Shown: positions 48,892 through 62,377 of the stretch, one piece after another
Numbering within the stretch: the stretch's first letter is position 1
Layout of the letters: each line of letters opens with the position of its first letter
NCBI GenBank assembly: GCA_016165875.1
Contig: JABBOT010000010.1
Coordinates: 8,711,875-8,775,874 of the forward strand
DNA length: 64,000 nt
From: Acanthopleura granulata
Taxonomy: Eukaryota; Mollusca; Polyplacophora; Chitonida; Chitonidae
Reading direction: 5' to 3'
The notes under the pieces: generated by a model
What the model was told of the DNA's origin: nothing
What the model saw: the letters and a program-made list of their open reading frames with translations, nothing else
The model's database searches: none
Program-made: the position numbers and the translations under genes

Positions 48892-49165
48892 GGCCTCCAT
48901 GGCTCAGTCGGTTAGCGCGCTATCACAGCACAATGACCCGAAGCCTCCCACCAATGCGGTCGCTGTGAGTTCAAGTCCATCTCATGCTGGCTTCCTCTCC
49001 GGCCAGAAGTTGGAAGGTCTACCAGTAACCGGCGGATGGTCGTGGGTTTCCCCCTGGCTCTGTCCGGTTTCCTCCCACCATATTGCTGGCCGTCGACGTA
49101 CAAGTGAAATATTCTTGAGTATGGCGTAAAACACCAATAAAATAAATAAATAAATAAATACATTA
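48892..49165 (+). mobile_element. Complete tRNA-derived SINE (family A) inserted in a dead LINE
   Basis: Head 'cctccatggctcagtcggtt' then 'agcgcgctatcacagc' (A box), B box 'gtgagttcaagtcc'. The body contains 'gctggcttcctctccggcca', 'cggatggtcgtgggtttccc' and 'tttcctcccaccatattgct'. The tail 'agtgaaatattcttgagtat' plus 'ggcgtaaaac' ends in (AATA)n. This is the reference copy for the fragments elsewhere in the window. Confidence 0.9.
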
Positions 49166-50984
49166 AGTATATATAATATACACGACCTCTCCGTACACGT
49201 ATCTCAATTATTTCCGAAAACAGCATGTACCAAAACTTAGTAAAATGCTTTCTATGTATCATGAATGATATATTTCACCTTCTTTTACCTACATTTTAGT
49301 AATCATTTCTTTTTTTTTGCATTTCGCCAAACCTTGTCTTATGCGATTTTTGACCCTGGCTTGCGACATTTCCTGTAAGTCTGATATAAATACACAAGGT
49401 AACAAGCATTGATTGTTTTCAATCCCGTTAGCTTTGTTTGTTCATGATGAGGAAACTTTGGTGTTATGTAAGATCGTTGTTTTGTAACACTGTGATTATA
49501 CAATGACGTTAGGTCACGTGATGACATGGATTTATGTGGAATTACGGTTGTACTGCTTGGAGTCCTGTATATAAAACGTGATGTCAGTCTCATCCTGACT
49601 TTCAGTTTTGCGTGAAGCACGACATTTGTATTCATGGCGATATGAACTATTGACCATTCTGGCTGGGTTTAAAGGCTTGTGTATGACATCTGCGTGACAG
49701 CCCGATGTAGATCCATACATGCAGGGCAGATGTCGCTTCACTGTGAATTGCCATGCGTCGGCGTTCTTATATATCGAGAATAGTATGTTTGTTCCCGGGC
49801 CATAACATACACTGATACATCAAGCACATATCTGGAGCTGCATACTTTGTCGGTTATGCATACATCTGCTTCTGCATTTGTGTGGACATCGAATCGATGA
49901 CATGATTCATAATGTTGGTGAGTAGAGCCTATGTATTACTTACACATATATAAGGGTTAAATTCACACGTACATCTTCGCCTGTGGGCACAGCGTGTTTA
50001 CATGTTTACACATACGGTACATACCAAAGATGAGATTCACATGTTGTGTAAGCCTTCTTATATTCGTGACAGACACGTGCGTGCCTCCTCAGGTACGTAC
50101 TATAGCTTACAAATACACGGTTAATATATCATTGTGTCATTTATACTCTGATATATGTTCGTGATACTATGTGTATACCACGCAGGGTTACCATTAGCAC
50201 CCCCACCCACCACTCCCCGTAAATTGTGCATCACATACCTATATCACTGTGAAGTGATGCATCGCGTATGGACCTGTTCTTGTTTAAGTCAACAAATGAC
50301 CCAGATAGTTTAGTGTCAGAATTTATAGTACACCCGCGCTTGTGTTTCAAGGCAGCAAACCTGCGCAGATAAACCCAGATGTGTAACACATAAAACTGCA
50401 AGTATATATCGGCCACTTGCCTGTATATATAGACCTGCGGTCGAGGTGAGTAAATCGCTTTTGATGTAAAAGTATTCAAAATCTGAAGACGTCTTTCATA
50501 TGGCTGTCTCTTTGTATTTCTATAAGATTAAAAGATTATTACCTTAATCGCGTGTATGGTGATGGTTACTGTGTAACACGATGGTGCCCTGGCATTGCGG
50601 AACGACCTTTGTTAGCAGGCGACATTTGCGAGTTGAAATTGCCCGAAACTTAATTGGGTCAAAATTCAGTCAGGTCGATCCACTCATATTTTCCGTGTCA
50701 TTTCTTTTTCAAATGGTAAATCCGTGTTAGCCTTCTCTTGGCTTAGCCTGCCCAAATGTAGAATGATCGCCAAATGTACCTTGTATATTCAGATAGACGA
50801 CTACTGATTATGGTTAAAGTGTTAAACTTCACGGTGAAGTACATGCACTTAGTGCTGTTGGTGGTACCAATGTCCGGATACACTGCTAATGTAAACATTA
50901 GCCTCTTATTTGGTGTTTTCGGCATGACGTTTCAGTGGTGCAAAACACTATACAAGATGGCAAAGCTAGATTCCCTCTTGATTT

Positions 50985-51235
50985 AACAGTTGTATGTAAT
51001 GTTGAAAGCGACATTAAACGTCAAGCAAGCAAACCAGCAATGAGATACAAATAATTATAAATCTTTACTCTACAGGGCGGTTTGCTAGCTTAGCTGTTAA
51101 CTGTTTTATGCTACCATTGGGTTTGCGTGTTCAAACCCAGCTCTCGCCATCTCGGCCGCTGCTGTAAGTGAAGAGGTTTAATCGCCAGGTAATTGACGAA
51201 TGTCCACCGGTAATCCTGACCACCCATCTGTTACA
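50985..51235 (+). mobile_element. Further SINE remnants (tail plus tRNA-like head)
   Basis: 50985-51040 has a tail 'tgttgaaagcgacattaaac' ending 'gtcaagcaagcaaa'. 51073-51235 starts a separate tRNA-like head with 'tagcttagctgttaactg' (A-box-like) and 'gcgtgttcaaacccagc' (B box). It runs into 'gctgctgtaagtgaagaggt' and 'cgccaggtaattgacg'. A related scrap ('gtttgccaggtaattggcga') lies at 57700-57722. Confidence 0.55.
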
Positions 51236-51454
51236 GAACAATTTTTGAGAACACGATGCAATCAAGCAATTTTATACCCTAGATACTTTTGCAATGACAG
51301 TGATTTCTTTGTGACTACATGTAAAACAATCTGAAATGATTGCGAAGGCCTGAAGCAATTTTTGTGACAGCAAAGTGTATGAAGTGCAAAGAACATGGCG
51401 ATATGCACATCGTCCTATATTTATAAGGAAATTAGACGAACTTTTATAAATGTG

Positions 51455-51820
51455 AATATCGACCTCCTCGGTGGCCTGCTGGTTAGAGCATCCGCCTCGA
51501 AGCCGTGAGATTCGAAATCAATCCCGGTTGGGGTCATATACCAAGACTTATAATGGCACTTGTTGCTGCCTCGCGTGGCGCTCCGCACTGAGATGTTAGA
51601 GCAAGGGAACTGGACTGATCGGCCCGGTGTCAGCATAATGTGACTGAGTGGTGGGTCATGTCTGGTGTCTTCGGCATGATGTTCAAGTGCATGGCGGCAG
51701 CACTTTGGTGGCATGGACTTGAACTGCCACAAGATATGTACAATATATACACATTCCAATGACTCCTCATATGACTGAAAAATTGTTGGTTATGGACATA
51801 AAACCCAAGCATGCATGAAA
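51455..51820 (+). mobile_element. tRNA-derived SINE (family B), second copy
   Basis: Head 'cctcctcggtggcctgctgg' then 'ttagagcatccgcctc'. Body 'ggcccggtgtcagcataatg' and 'tgtcttcggcatgatg', matching the copy at 45933-46240. The tail differs ('gttggttatggacataaaac', then 'ccaagcatgcatg'). Confidence 0.8.
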
Positions 51821-53328
51821 GTGAATATCGTCGGCTCATTTTCCATGTATATGCATCACCGTGAAATTGCTGTCAGTTTTAACTCTTCCAGACTGATCTT
51901 GTAGCATGGGAGATGTTATGAGAAGTAATATGAATATGCTTAAGCCACCCCCTATAGACAGATAAAAGATGCTGTACTCGCCTCATACGTAAAGAGTGTA
52001 TGATTCGTCTCTCCACTGGCGGCAAATTTTAAAAGTGGAAGAAAATGTACAAACTGTTATACACGGCACACTAAATATCCCGCGCGTGTTTATCTACATA
52101 GACACACGAGATAAGGTGCGAAGAAAAATCTTATTAACTAAACACCGGTATACATGAAAAGCGCATAGGGTCAGTCATATATGTGGCATGTATCTATGGC
52201 GCCGACTATATTATTCTTTATCATTTTCAAAAGCTAGGCTATTATTTAAAATATAATGCCACGGTGAAGGTGTTCAGCAATCAAGGACCACCTTCGTTTT
52301 GGGATAGTTAGAGGCTTTAGCAAGATGGGTTTATTCAAAAGGTTGGCTTGTAATTAAGAGGTATGTGTACATCATTAATATTCTCCAGTTTTATAAGATC
52401 TTATTCAAGTGTAAAATTGTAAAAATACATGTAAAATAACAATAATATACATTTCAATACAGATTGATATGTATAAACATAGTTATGCATACGTCCAGCT
52501 CCATGCTGTCTCTGACTTGCTCATATGCGTTTAGCACATGTTTCGAATACGAGGTGACAGCTTGTGGCGATCGCTGCATGCACATTATCAATCAGAGGAG
52601 GGAATGGTATACTGTGCAAGTACACGTAAATCATATTCCAATGCAAAGTTTTAACTTTCTTGAGAAATAATTTTAATGATCCGTTTATGTATAATTTAGG
52701 AGAAACAAATAATATCAAAGAAGATAGTAGGATAATTTGCCCATTCGAGAATAATTGTGTAGGAAATGAATAGAAATGAACTATGTTAGGTATTAATGTT
52801 ACAGTGTGATATTTACCACATATACGTGACAATAAGAACGCTTGTATCGTCCAAACTACAACGCCTCAAGAGCTATTCGTGACTTCACATAGACCCACCA
52901 TTCACCGCTAACCAGGCATAAACGTTTTGTTTATGAGGTTCACGTTGTAGTCCTATACATGATGTGGGGAACACATCGCCCTCTACAGCCTACAACAGAC
53001 GCGACCAGACACAGATTGCTTGGAAACCCCCACGTACGTATACATACACGAGCAGACGAGCCGTACCACTTTTTTCGTCTGTGGCATTTCGATTTTTCTT
53101 TGACTGGTGTTACTCAAGATTATTTTACTGATATAAGATTGCCGTCATGAACCCTCATGATTTTAGTTCACAGTGCTTAACCTGGTGAGCATTTTTAATC
53201 AAATCAAGGTATGTGTGTGTTGTCCACCGGCATGCACACATGTGACTGATGGCCACCATTACGGAAACGTTGTACAACGTTTGGAGATACATGTACTAAA
53301 TTTTAATCTTTTTCGTTGTAGATTACGA

Positions 53329-53334
53329 TGTGAA
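53329..53334 (+). promoter_or_regulatory. Start-stop uORF (ATGTGA) before the sulfatase ATG
   Basis: The first coding exon of the sulfatase is preceded by an acceptor (tcgttgtag, ending 53322). The exon then reads attacgATGTGAatac, with the main ATG at 53355. ATG followed directly by TGA is a minimal upstream ORF, 21 bases before the main frame. It matters only if this leader is the one used. Confidence 0.4.
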
Positions 53335-53354
53335 TACAGAAACGAGCATCAGAA

Positions 53355-56300
53355 ATGGGGACATCTTGTCTGCCGACCATAACCTGGATTGTCATGGCCT
53401 GTCTACTGAGTGCCCGGATGTCTCTGTCACGGAAACCTCCGAACATCGTCATCATGATGGCGGACGATCTAGGAATCGGCGACGTGGGCTGCTTCGGGAA
53501 TACGACGCTGCGAACGCCACATCTGGACGGACTGGCCGCTGATGGCGCGAAGCTGACGCAGCATCTGGCGGCCGCCAGCGTCTGCACGCCTAGCAGGAGT
53601 GCTTTCCTCACAGGGCGCTATCCAATTCGATCAGGTAGTGGAGGGATTTGTGTGGCAAAATGTAGCTGGTTATTGAGTTTAGTTGATGCACATTCCAGCT
53701 TACTGGTTTACTGCTCTCTCACAAATCCTTTTCTTTATATAGCCTATAAAGAAAGAAACGAAATGACCACCAACTAGGTACCGCCAGTTACTTTACATTT
53801 CTTATAAAAGCGTCAAGTAATGATTGAATTCCAACGCGTTCAAGTTCGGACTAATCTTGTTCAAACTTGCTTTTTCTGTTTCGAAAGGTAAAAGCTGGAT
53901 ATCTATGCTTTCATCATTTCTTGTTTAGTATTTCAAAAGATAAATTGTGGACATTTAAACCTTTATCGTTCCTTGTTCCTGTTTCTCACAAAGGAATGGC
54001 TCCGGGAGGTGTTATCTCTGTTATAACCTTTCTTGCTTGCACCGCGGGCCTGCCGCCCTCGGAGATAACATTCGCAGAGATCGCCAAGGAAGCGGGTTAT
54101 TCGACAGCCTTGATAGGTATGTGCAGATGCTGAGGTTTAGTCCCTCTATTGGTTTGCTTTTTTGTGGTTAAACATCAAATTTTGCTCACTTCTCGTTCCA
54201 GTCAAAAACCTACGTAGACCTACAAGCCTCTTTATTACATCTTATTTCACAGATTGTACATGCAGTAACTTTCATTAGCCCATTACTTTTTTCCTGATTG
54301 TTACATGCCATTCTAACACAGGCAACAGGGAGTGGGCCTGACGTAGCTGATACCAGCTGATACCAACGGAGGCCTTGTTCATTGTTTGCCTTTTTGTTTT
54401 GGAAAACCTAATGTGGTTTGAGAAAGTACATGTATTAATGCGTTGTGAGTTGGAACTCTTCAAAGAATTTCCTATATGGTATAAGCCACACATTTCACAA
54501 CCCACGTGATACAACCATGCCTTCAGAGATAGAACAGCTTTGCGTTTCTTGTATGCCTGATGCCATATAGAACAGTTCTATACGGCACCCTGTCAGCTCA
54601 TTTCTGTCATCTTATTTTCCAGGTAAATGGCACCTCGGCCTGAGCTGTGAGAAGTACAACGACAGCTGTCACCACCCGATGAAGCAAGGTTTTGACTATT
54701 ACTACGGCATCCCGCTGACAAACCTTAAAGATTTCGGTGGCGAGGGAGACAGGGTCATTCTCTCTCACGCGCCTTACATAAAACACCAGATTTTGTTGGC
54801 CACGTCCATCATCCTTGTCTGCACTTTTTACTTATACAAAAAGGGGATCCTGGGGGTTGTTTTCACAGGGTCCACAATGGTTCTGTCTATTCTGGTCGTC
54901 ACCATTATTTTTCTCTATTTCCTCGACTTCACGCAAACGGGGAGCCTTCTGATGCGAGAATACGACGTGGTGGAGCAGCCCATTCGGCTTCAAAATCTCA
55001 CCAAGAAATTCGTTCTCGAGGGACAAGAATTCCTGCGCAAGCGGCATGAAGACGGAAGACCGTTCCTGTTGTTTTTGTCTTGGTCACATGTCCACACGTT
55101 CCTAGACAACATGGCAGAGTTTGTAGGAAGGAGCCAGCACGGTCGCTATGGCGACGCCGTCGAGGAGTTGGATTGGGGAGTGGGTCAGATTCTTCAGACA
55201 TTAGACACCCTTGGCTTCACGGACGACACCTTGGTGTATTTCACCTCTGACAATGGAGGACATCTAGAAGAGAAGGACGTGCATGGACATAGAAATGGTG
55301 GACATAACGGCATCTACAGAGGTATGAAATGGGTTGTAAGTTACAAGAACAGACCGTGCACATTTAAACAAAGTTCGCAGCATCGAAAAGGTCATTTGGT
55401 GCTGATTTCAAATATGGTCTTCATTATTTGCATGCATTTTTTTACACTGATTAAAATGGAATTAAAGATTGAGGTGCTACTTTAGACTTTTTGGACCATC
55501 TGAAGTCACAGACTGACAGACTCTTAATCTTGCTGTAACTGTAATATTTCCACATCATTAATTACAGATACAGGCGTTGCACTACATATATGTTCATGTA
55601 GAACGGAGACATATGGCATTTAATCAGAGGATGTTTCGCAGCTAAAAAGTCTGTTTCGTCACTGTGCGTCAGTGTTCATTATGGTCCAAAAATCCCTCGT
55701 ATAGCACCACCGCCTTCATTTCCGTTTTAATCACTTACATAAATGCTACAAAAATAATGAAGATTATATTCGGAATCAGCACGAAATGGCCTCTTTGATG
55801 ATGCGTACTTTGTTTAAATGTTATCTGTTGTACGAAAGGGGAAACTCATGTCGTGTGATCTAGGTTCAGACATCTACAAAGATATGGAATGGGTATATAG
55901 GTTGTCTGATCTATGTTAAGGAATGGGGAATTGTCCCCCTGTGCAGGTTGCCGACTGAATCCCAGGAGTGTTGTATGGAATGTAATATAGGTTATATCCG
56001 ATCCAATCATATGAGGAAGTTTCCCTTGCATAGGCTTATTAGCCAAGGCTATCCACACATTTGCCTATTCTTAAGCCTTTTATATTCTTCTCATTCATCT
56101 AATTAATGGATATTGTCATGGCAAGTTAAATGGACGAAGCGAGTCAGAGAACCAGACATAGGCCTTTGCCGCCATGCACATGTATATCCTCTCAAGCTTG
56201 CAAGGCACTCTGGAAAAACATCTGTAGTGAATGTGCACTAGATTCCACCTATTAACAAATGGATTAGGCTGGGGATGCGCAGTATACCATTCATTCTACT

Positions 56301-57368
56301 GAACCACAGTCGTCATCTGTTGGGACTTTTTCATTGGCAGGCGGAAAATCGCATGGGGCTGCCGATGGCGGGATTCGGGTACCTACCATCATCCGCTGGC
56401 CAGGCGTGATTCCTGCCGGGACGAGCACAGATGAGCCCACGAGCCTGATGGACCTGTTTCCGACCATTGCTGGTGCCATCAGCCGGCCAGTCCCCACCGA
56501 CAGGGCTATAGATGGCAGAGATCTCAGACCACTGTTGTCCGGGGAAATCAGTGTCTCTTCACATGATTTCCTCTTCCATTACTTTGGCCGTAGGATCAAT
56601 GCGGTTAGATACAGACCCAGAGCAGGTTCGTATCTAGAGGGCAGTTTTTAACTATCTACTACATGCTTATGCCACTTCAAACTTTTATCTGCATATTCCA
56701 ACAAGACTCTGTATTGCATCTCAAACCCTGTTGTTGATTGGACATAGATAAGGAATCTTATGTACCTTCAACAAACCAAGAAGTTATAAAGTTCGTAATA
56801 TTACACTTTTGTTCGCTCTGACAGGTCAACTACTTCACAGTTTTAAGATATGCAAGAAATAATTTTGTCTCCAGAAGCTATAGCACTTCCATTAGATTCA
56901 AGTTACAGAAATATCCCCTGAAGATGCTTGGACGTTATTAAAAATAAATCATCCTCAGTTCAAATATTGTTTACATTTGGTGACACCAGATGATTTGCAT
57001 ACTTTCGTTGCCTTCCTACAGGTTCCGACGTATACAAACTGGTACTGGCCAGACCAAACTATCTTCCGGGACGTGAAGTGTGTGCCTTCGTGTGCTCCTC
57101 TCGTGATATTGTGCTCCTGGAACAGCCTGAATTGTATAATGTTGCCAAAGATCCCAGTGAAAAACATCCACTGGATTACACCACCACAGCTGAACACAGG
57201 CAAATAAAAGATGTTATGTATCAAGCCATACAGACTCACGAAGCTGGCATAGCTCCAGTGCAGAGACAGTTTACTGTCTTGAACCTAATCTGGAGACCTT
57301 GGATGCAACCGTGTTGTAATTTCCCCTATTGTAGATGTCAAGATAAAAAGTTTAATATATCAACATAA
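53355..57368 (+). CDS. Sulfatase of the steryl-sulfatase/arylsulfatase (STS/ARSL) group
   Basis: Five coding exons, 53355-53634, 53994-54116, 54623-55321, 56341-56625 and 57022-57368, join in frame into 577 aa (human STS is 583). A signal peptide ([13 protein letters not shown]) precedes [16 protein letters not shown]. The formylglycine motif is CTPSR with Cys77. All expected catalytic and metal residues are present: Asp37, Asp38, Lys136 and His138 (GKWHLG), His292 (SHVHT), Asp344/Asn345 (TSDNGG) and Lys370 (GGKSHG). Residues about 190-206 and 213-237 form the paired membrane helices typical of STS and its close relatives. The C-terminal WRPWMQPCC is also characteristic. The enzyme would hydrolyse sulfate esters in the ER/Golgi membrane system; the substrate cannot be told. 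The frame is intact and nothing suggests a pseudogene. Confidence 0.95.
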
Positions 57369-57423
57369 ATTTTTATAATATATAGATATACGTGCATATA
57401 TTTATTGTTTAATTTATTGCCAC

Positions 57424-57429
57424 AATAAA
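57424..57429 (+). terminator. Sulfatase poly(A) signal
   Basis: AATAAA 55 bases after the stop codon, in an AT-rich context, followed by a T-rich stretch. It implies a very short 3' UTR. Confidence 0.75.
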
Positions 57430-60180
57430 ATATTTATGTTAAATATGACTGTTTTCTGTTTAAAACAATAGATCAAACATCTTGCCCATAGTACAGTAGT
57501 CAACTAGAAAAGAAACAGGATATGCATTGAATCGATCTTTCCGTTCGTTCCAAGTGAACAGTTCAATGTTAAATCACCACGTGCAGACTTCACTGCATGT
57601 CTAGCACTGGCCTAACACGTAAAAATTCAGCACAGTCGATCCGTAAGACCCATACATGGGGTAGTAGCTAAATCCCAACTGCGGCTTTAAGTCAGGAGGT
57701 TTGCCAGGTAATTGGCGATGCGATAATTTAAACTGAGCACTACTTTCGTCCGACCATAATTCCGACTCGATATATTTATAGGGCCTATGCACACGGGTAC
57801 ACAAAGCAAGATGTGAATACCATTAACGTAGCGTCACTTGAATAACTTCTCTCAGATTAACCTTGCCGGAGTGGCTCTAGATCCTTGGGTAACTGACTCT
57901 GCAAATGTACACGACCTACCCTTAGCTTCCTCAGGCTCACGGGGGATCCTTCGGTGGCAACCTACACAATGTATCAAGTGCCAAGCTATTTGTCTTCATA
58001 CATTAAATTTCTTTGTATTTATTTTACCGCTACTAAAACATTGCTTCACTTTCAACACGGTCAGTTGTGACGTGTATGAATGGGTGTAGAAAAATGGAGG
58101 GGTAGGAATGGAAACTCTGCGGAAATGAATGAAGTGACATTTATACATATTATGTACTGTAACACCTGAGATTGAGGAGCGAACTATTCACCTTGAATTA
58201 GGCGAAAATCTTTAGCTCATACTGTTCAATGCCTTCTGTAATTGGTTTTTGCTGATCGTTGGTTGGTGCTGATGGGTAAACTTGTATTCTAATGATCCCC
58301 TACAACCGAAGAATCCTGGACTGCAGAGATTTCAAAATTCCGTACAAATGTTCATGACAATTCTATTTGTGTCGGGAAATCGACCACATGAGTATGTATG
58401 TTATCGGAAGAGCATCTTCCCAGGTATATTGCAGCGGTCTGAAGACCTAATGACTTAATTTTACAAAACTTCGTAAATCAATTTCTCGTAACTTTTGTCG
58501 CAAATCAAGTCTATAACCTAGACGACTTCCTTTACTAGAAGTTACGAAAAAAGTGACATGCGAAGTTTACTACTTTCGTATATATACGTGCCAAAAGACG
58601 CGTCCTAAATCATAACCGAACATAGGCCTATAGGATGAGACGCCCGTGACGTCAAGCATGTTGAGTTACATGTTGTAGTTATACAAAAATATATGAACTC
58701 AACAGTTTTTATTTTCCAGTTACTTCATTCTAAGATATATATCAGCATGGAAACCCAAACAGGCGGAGAGAGTAACAAATTTCCTGCTGGAGAAATGGAG
58801 ACAAGGCTTTCGGTTTTTCGAGAGCAAAAACGACAGCGTGGTTAGCCTACGTGTGATGATTTCACGGCGGTGGCCGACAATATTTCTAAAAAAAAAACAA
58901 AAAACAGACGCATGTGAACAAAACACGAGACACCAATTCGCAAAATGGCATGACTTTTTCCAATCAGATCCCACACGTGACGGATTTGAAGTCGTGTTAA
59001 AAGGCCATAGAGAGACCTGAGATGAACAAAGCAATGGCCAGCAACATCTTTGATCAAATACTTTAAGAGTAGTAGGCCTAAAATATGCTTGAAAGAGGTA
59101 ACAATCTTTTACATGGTTTTTGGTTATAATAGTACAAGTATGTTGGGCGACATTTTCGAGCATCTTGATAAAGACAGCGCTGGGTTAGGGTTTGTTGAAA
59201 GACAAGGTGTTGATTACATGCGTTTCTTGACTAATGCTGCTAGAGGAAAGGTCTACATCACACCTGCGATCTAATTTACAGCGTTGGCCTCTCCTATGAC
59301 CACATGTGCCTGTGCTTATTTTTTATTGGCTGCTTGCATATTCATCTTCAGGACTATAGTCAATGAAACGAAACAATCAACTATCTTTCTAACATATGAC
59401 GCCTGTGTGGAAAGCAACAGGCTACGTTTCACAAATTCATCTCTATCGATCTTTTCTTTTCGTTTCATCAGTGTGTCTTAGTGATAGAATTTTGTGCCTC
59501 CAACACGACAGATAACGAATTTGTATTGCATACATTTCCATATGCAACACTTCATGCTTATAGATTTGTGAAACCTTATACATCACTACTTTCAATATGT
59601 CATGGAAGCCATGTGGTAAATTTGTATCAACAGAGTAAAGACCAAATATATCTCTGTTTATATATATTTCTCTGAAGATGTCAAAAGGGATTATGTCTCT
59701 TGTCGACATTGATGTGGTTTTAAAGATCTTATAATGTGTTGTCCAATACACTGGTGCCACGACATAACGTTCCAAGAACTGAGCACTGGGCAGCGCTGTG
59801 GCTGGGCGTGAGTGTCTTGTAACCAAAGCAACCTTCTAGTGATTACATTGGCAATGGTCAGACAGAACTTCTCAATACATCACACAGCAGAGAGCTAGAC
59901 TTTGGAAAGAGAAATCTAACACCAAATCCTCCTTTAAATCCCAGTCAGTGACGTAGACATTTTTAAATGGAATTTGTGAAGATAGTACATCACTTGAACA
60001 CCCATTAGGTCACTTGAACACCTGGTACAAGTCCCTAGAACACCTGGGATGATATAAACTCCACAGCTAAACTGGTGGATTTGTATAATGAATGGCTCGC
60101 GGGCAAACAACTATGTCAATGTGTAAATTAACATATCAATGACATAACAAAGCTGTATCGTCTATGTACAATAGTACTCT
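57430..60180. other. Interval between the convergent sulfatase and CREBZF genes
   Basis: No supported gene. The minus-strand ORF at 58720-59163 and the + ORF at 59050-59274 have no recognisable features. A SINE-related scrap is at 57700-57722. The boundary with the CREBZF 3' UTR is unknown. Confidence 0.5.
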
Positions 60181-62377
60181 TTATTCCACAAACAGGCAAA
60201 TATTACCTTAATGATTTAACAGTTTGAACAGTATGTTTTTAACCACGTGGAACAAGCCCTGCATGTCAAATTGTGCATAAAATTTCTGCAGTTTTCTAGC
60301 CACATACAAAACACCCCTTTACCTCCACATTTACCACTCCCACGTATGACATTTCCATGCAGAGGTTGTCCCGTGTTCTTCCTTCATTATAATCATACAA
60401 TATAAAGCTTTCAATTTCACAGAATAATACAGTAGATATTTCCCTCTCCAAATCCTTATTTTTGTCAGGATACGTTGAGTGGTGGTATTAACATGCATTA
60501 AAGACAAAATATTTCATATGTTGTTTTGGGAAAAATCTCTACCAGAACGATCTTAGCCCACATCAATTTGTCACACATGATAAGTCACCCATTAATTCAT
60601 TTATTTCACTGATACATGATTCTCACGAATATTTCACTTGCATCAGGGTCTTTGGTTTATTGTAAAAGGTAATCAAGTAGAGTTTGGAGAACACCAACAT
60701 TAACATGTCCTGTCAAATCCAGCATGCAAACACATCAGCTATCACCATACCATTATGTCACGATTTCTAGTCCACTGGTATGTTGAGGTCAATACTTACA
60801 GCATTACTCCTATCATACTTACACACCTCTCTCACCACCCCCAGGCCAACAGGTGGGTGATATGAAGGCCTGAGACAACACACACACTAAGTCTGCCATC
60901 CAATATGGCGGCCACGCTTGCAACACCTTCCACTTTGTTTTCTTCATTTGTTGAATTCATGAAAAAAAAGCCAAAACTTTACAACTACTTTGGGCTCCAG
61001 CAAAATCCAGCTTTATACAAGAAGCAAAATAATGCTATGTACAATAACAAAGAAAACTGTTAACAAGTACATGAAGGATGAATAAACAATATTGATACAT
61101 GTAGCTTCAAATAGTAAATAACAAATTACAAGTAAATGGTGATAACCACTTGCTGTACATTCACAGATTCACAGCTGTGACATGATTTTATATATCAAAC
61201 ATGATACACATGAAACATAACCCTTGACTTAATACCTTAACTGCTGAAGGTTAAAGCCATCAAAGAAAAGACATAAGACACTGAACGATATCAAGTAAAT
61301 ACAGCTTATATATGATGACACATTATACAGGTTTGGACATCTCTGTATCAACTTGGACACATGAAGGCATCTGCTGCACAATGATCAACTTTAAAACTGG
61401 CCATTATGCCAAATACATTACCATTTGTGAAACAGAAGAAAGAACATATTTCAGAATCGCTTCTCTGAATAATGCTCAAGCCTAGATTGGCATCTCCTAC
61501 AACAAAAAGAGAAAAACATGTTAAGCCATGTACAATGAAAGTTTGGCCCAAACCACTTATTTTACTGCCTAACTTCTGACCCATCCCTCATCTATGAGTA
61601 CAGAATAATAGTGCAACGTTAATCCTTTTGACTTTTTCTTTCTCTCACTTTTTTAGATTTGGTTATTTTTTCAATGACTATTTTGACACTTACTGAGTGC
61701 CACAAACACACAAAGTTGGGAATTCTAAGAAGTAATTCTGTGTTCATAGAGTCCCTCCCCCATATTATCTAGCAAGCCATGCATGTTTTGGCTTGTACTT
61801 GAAGCAATTAAAGAGGGGAAATACATGACAAAAAGATGACACAGACCATTTTAGTAGTTATACTACACCATTGTATCCTGAAGTTCAAGGTGATAAATAT
61901 CAGCGAGATGTTTCTCCATCACTGAAAATGTAGAGTGGAAATTGTTTAGATAACATCACTCACCAAAATAACAACACAAACAACATGGACCTCTCAGAAT
62001 GACCAAAAAGGAGTTTACTTTGTGAAAATATGGACTGCTCACAATTCCAGTAACCATGCATACACCTTTCCCAATTTTGAATGAGTGAAGCTCATTTTTG
62101 GTCAAATCTGTAACAAAGGTGTATTCATTTATAACTAATTAAACTCTGTTAATAGTTTGTAAGTTATAACTGAAGCCTTGCTTTGACTTGAAATTAAGTA
62201 AAAGCATATTCTTTATCTGCACATGAAATGCTATGTTGTCATTAACTGGAACAACCACTGCAGTCAAAGAGTGATCACAAATACGTTTCTTGATACCGAC
62301 CAAATATTTCTGTGACTTCCCTTGGAAGGGTAAAGGCATGGAATCACATCACAAATGACATCTCTTTCTGCTTTTCA
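60180..62377 (-). other. Probable long 3' UTR of the CREBZF-like gene
   Basis: AT-rich sequence downstream of the stop, with candidate AATAAA signals on the minus strand near 60180-60185 and 60656. A + strand segment 'ccaatatggcggccac' (60904-60919) resembles a YY1 site. No ORF here shows protein features. The extent is an estimate. Confidence 0.4.

Noticed and set aside
48892..48985. A functional tRNA gene
   Set aside because: A and B boxes are present, but they are the head of a complete SINE with a body and A-rich tail. The same applies at 45933 and 51455.
58720..59163. 147-codon minus-strand ORF
   Set aside because: Cysteine/phenylalanine-rich translation without family features; part of it reads through an A-rich tract on the other strand. 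No supporting exon structure.
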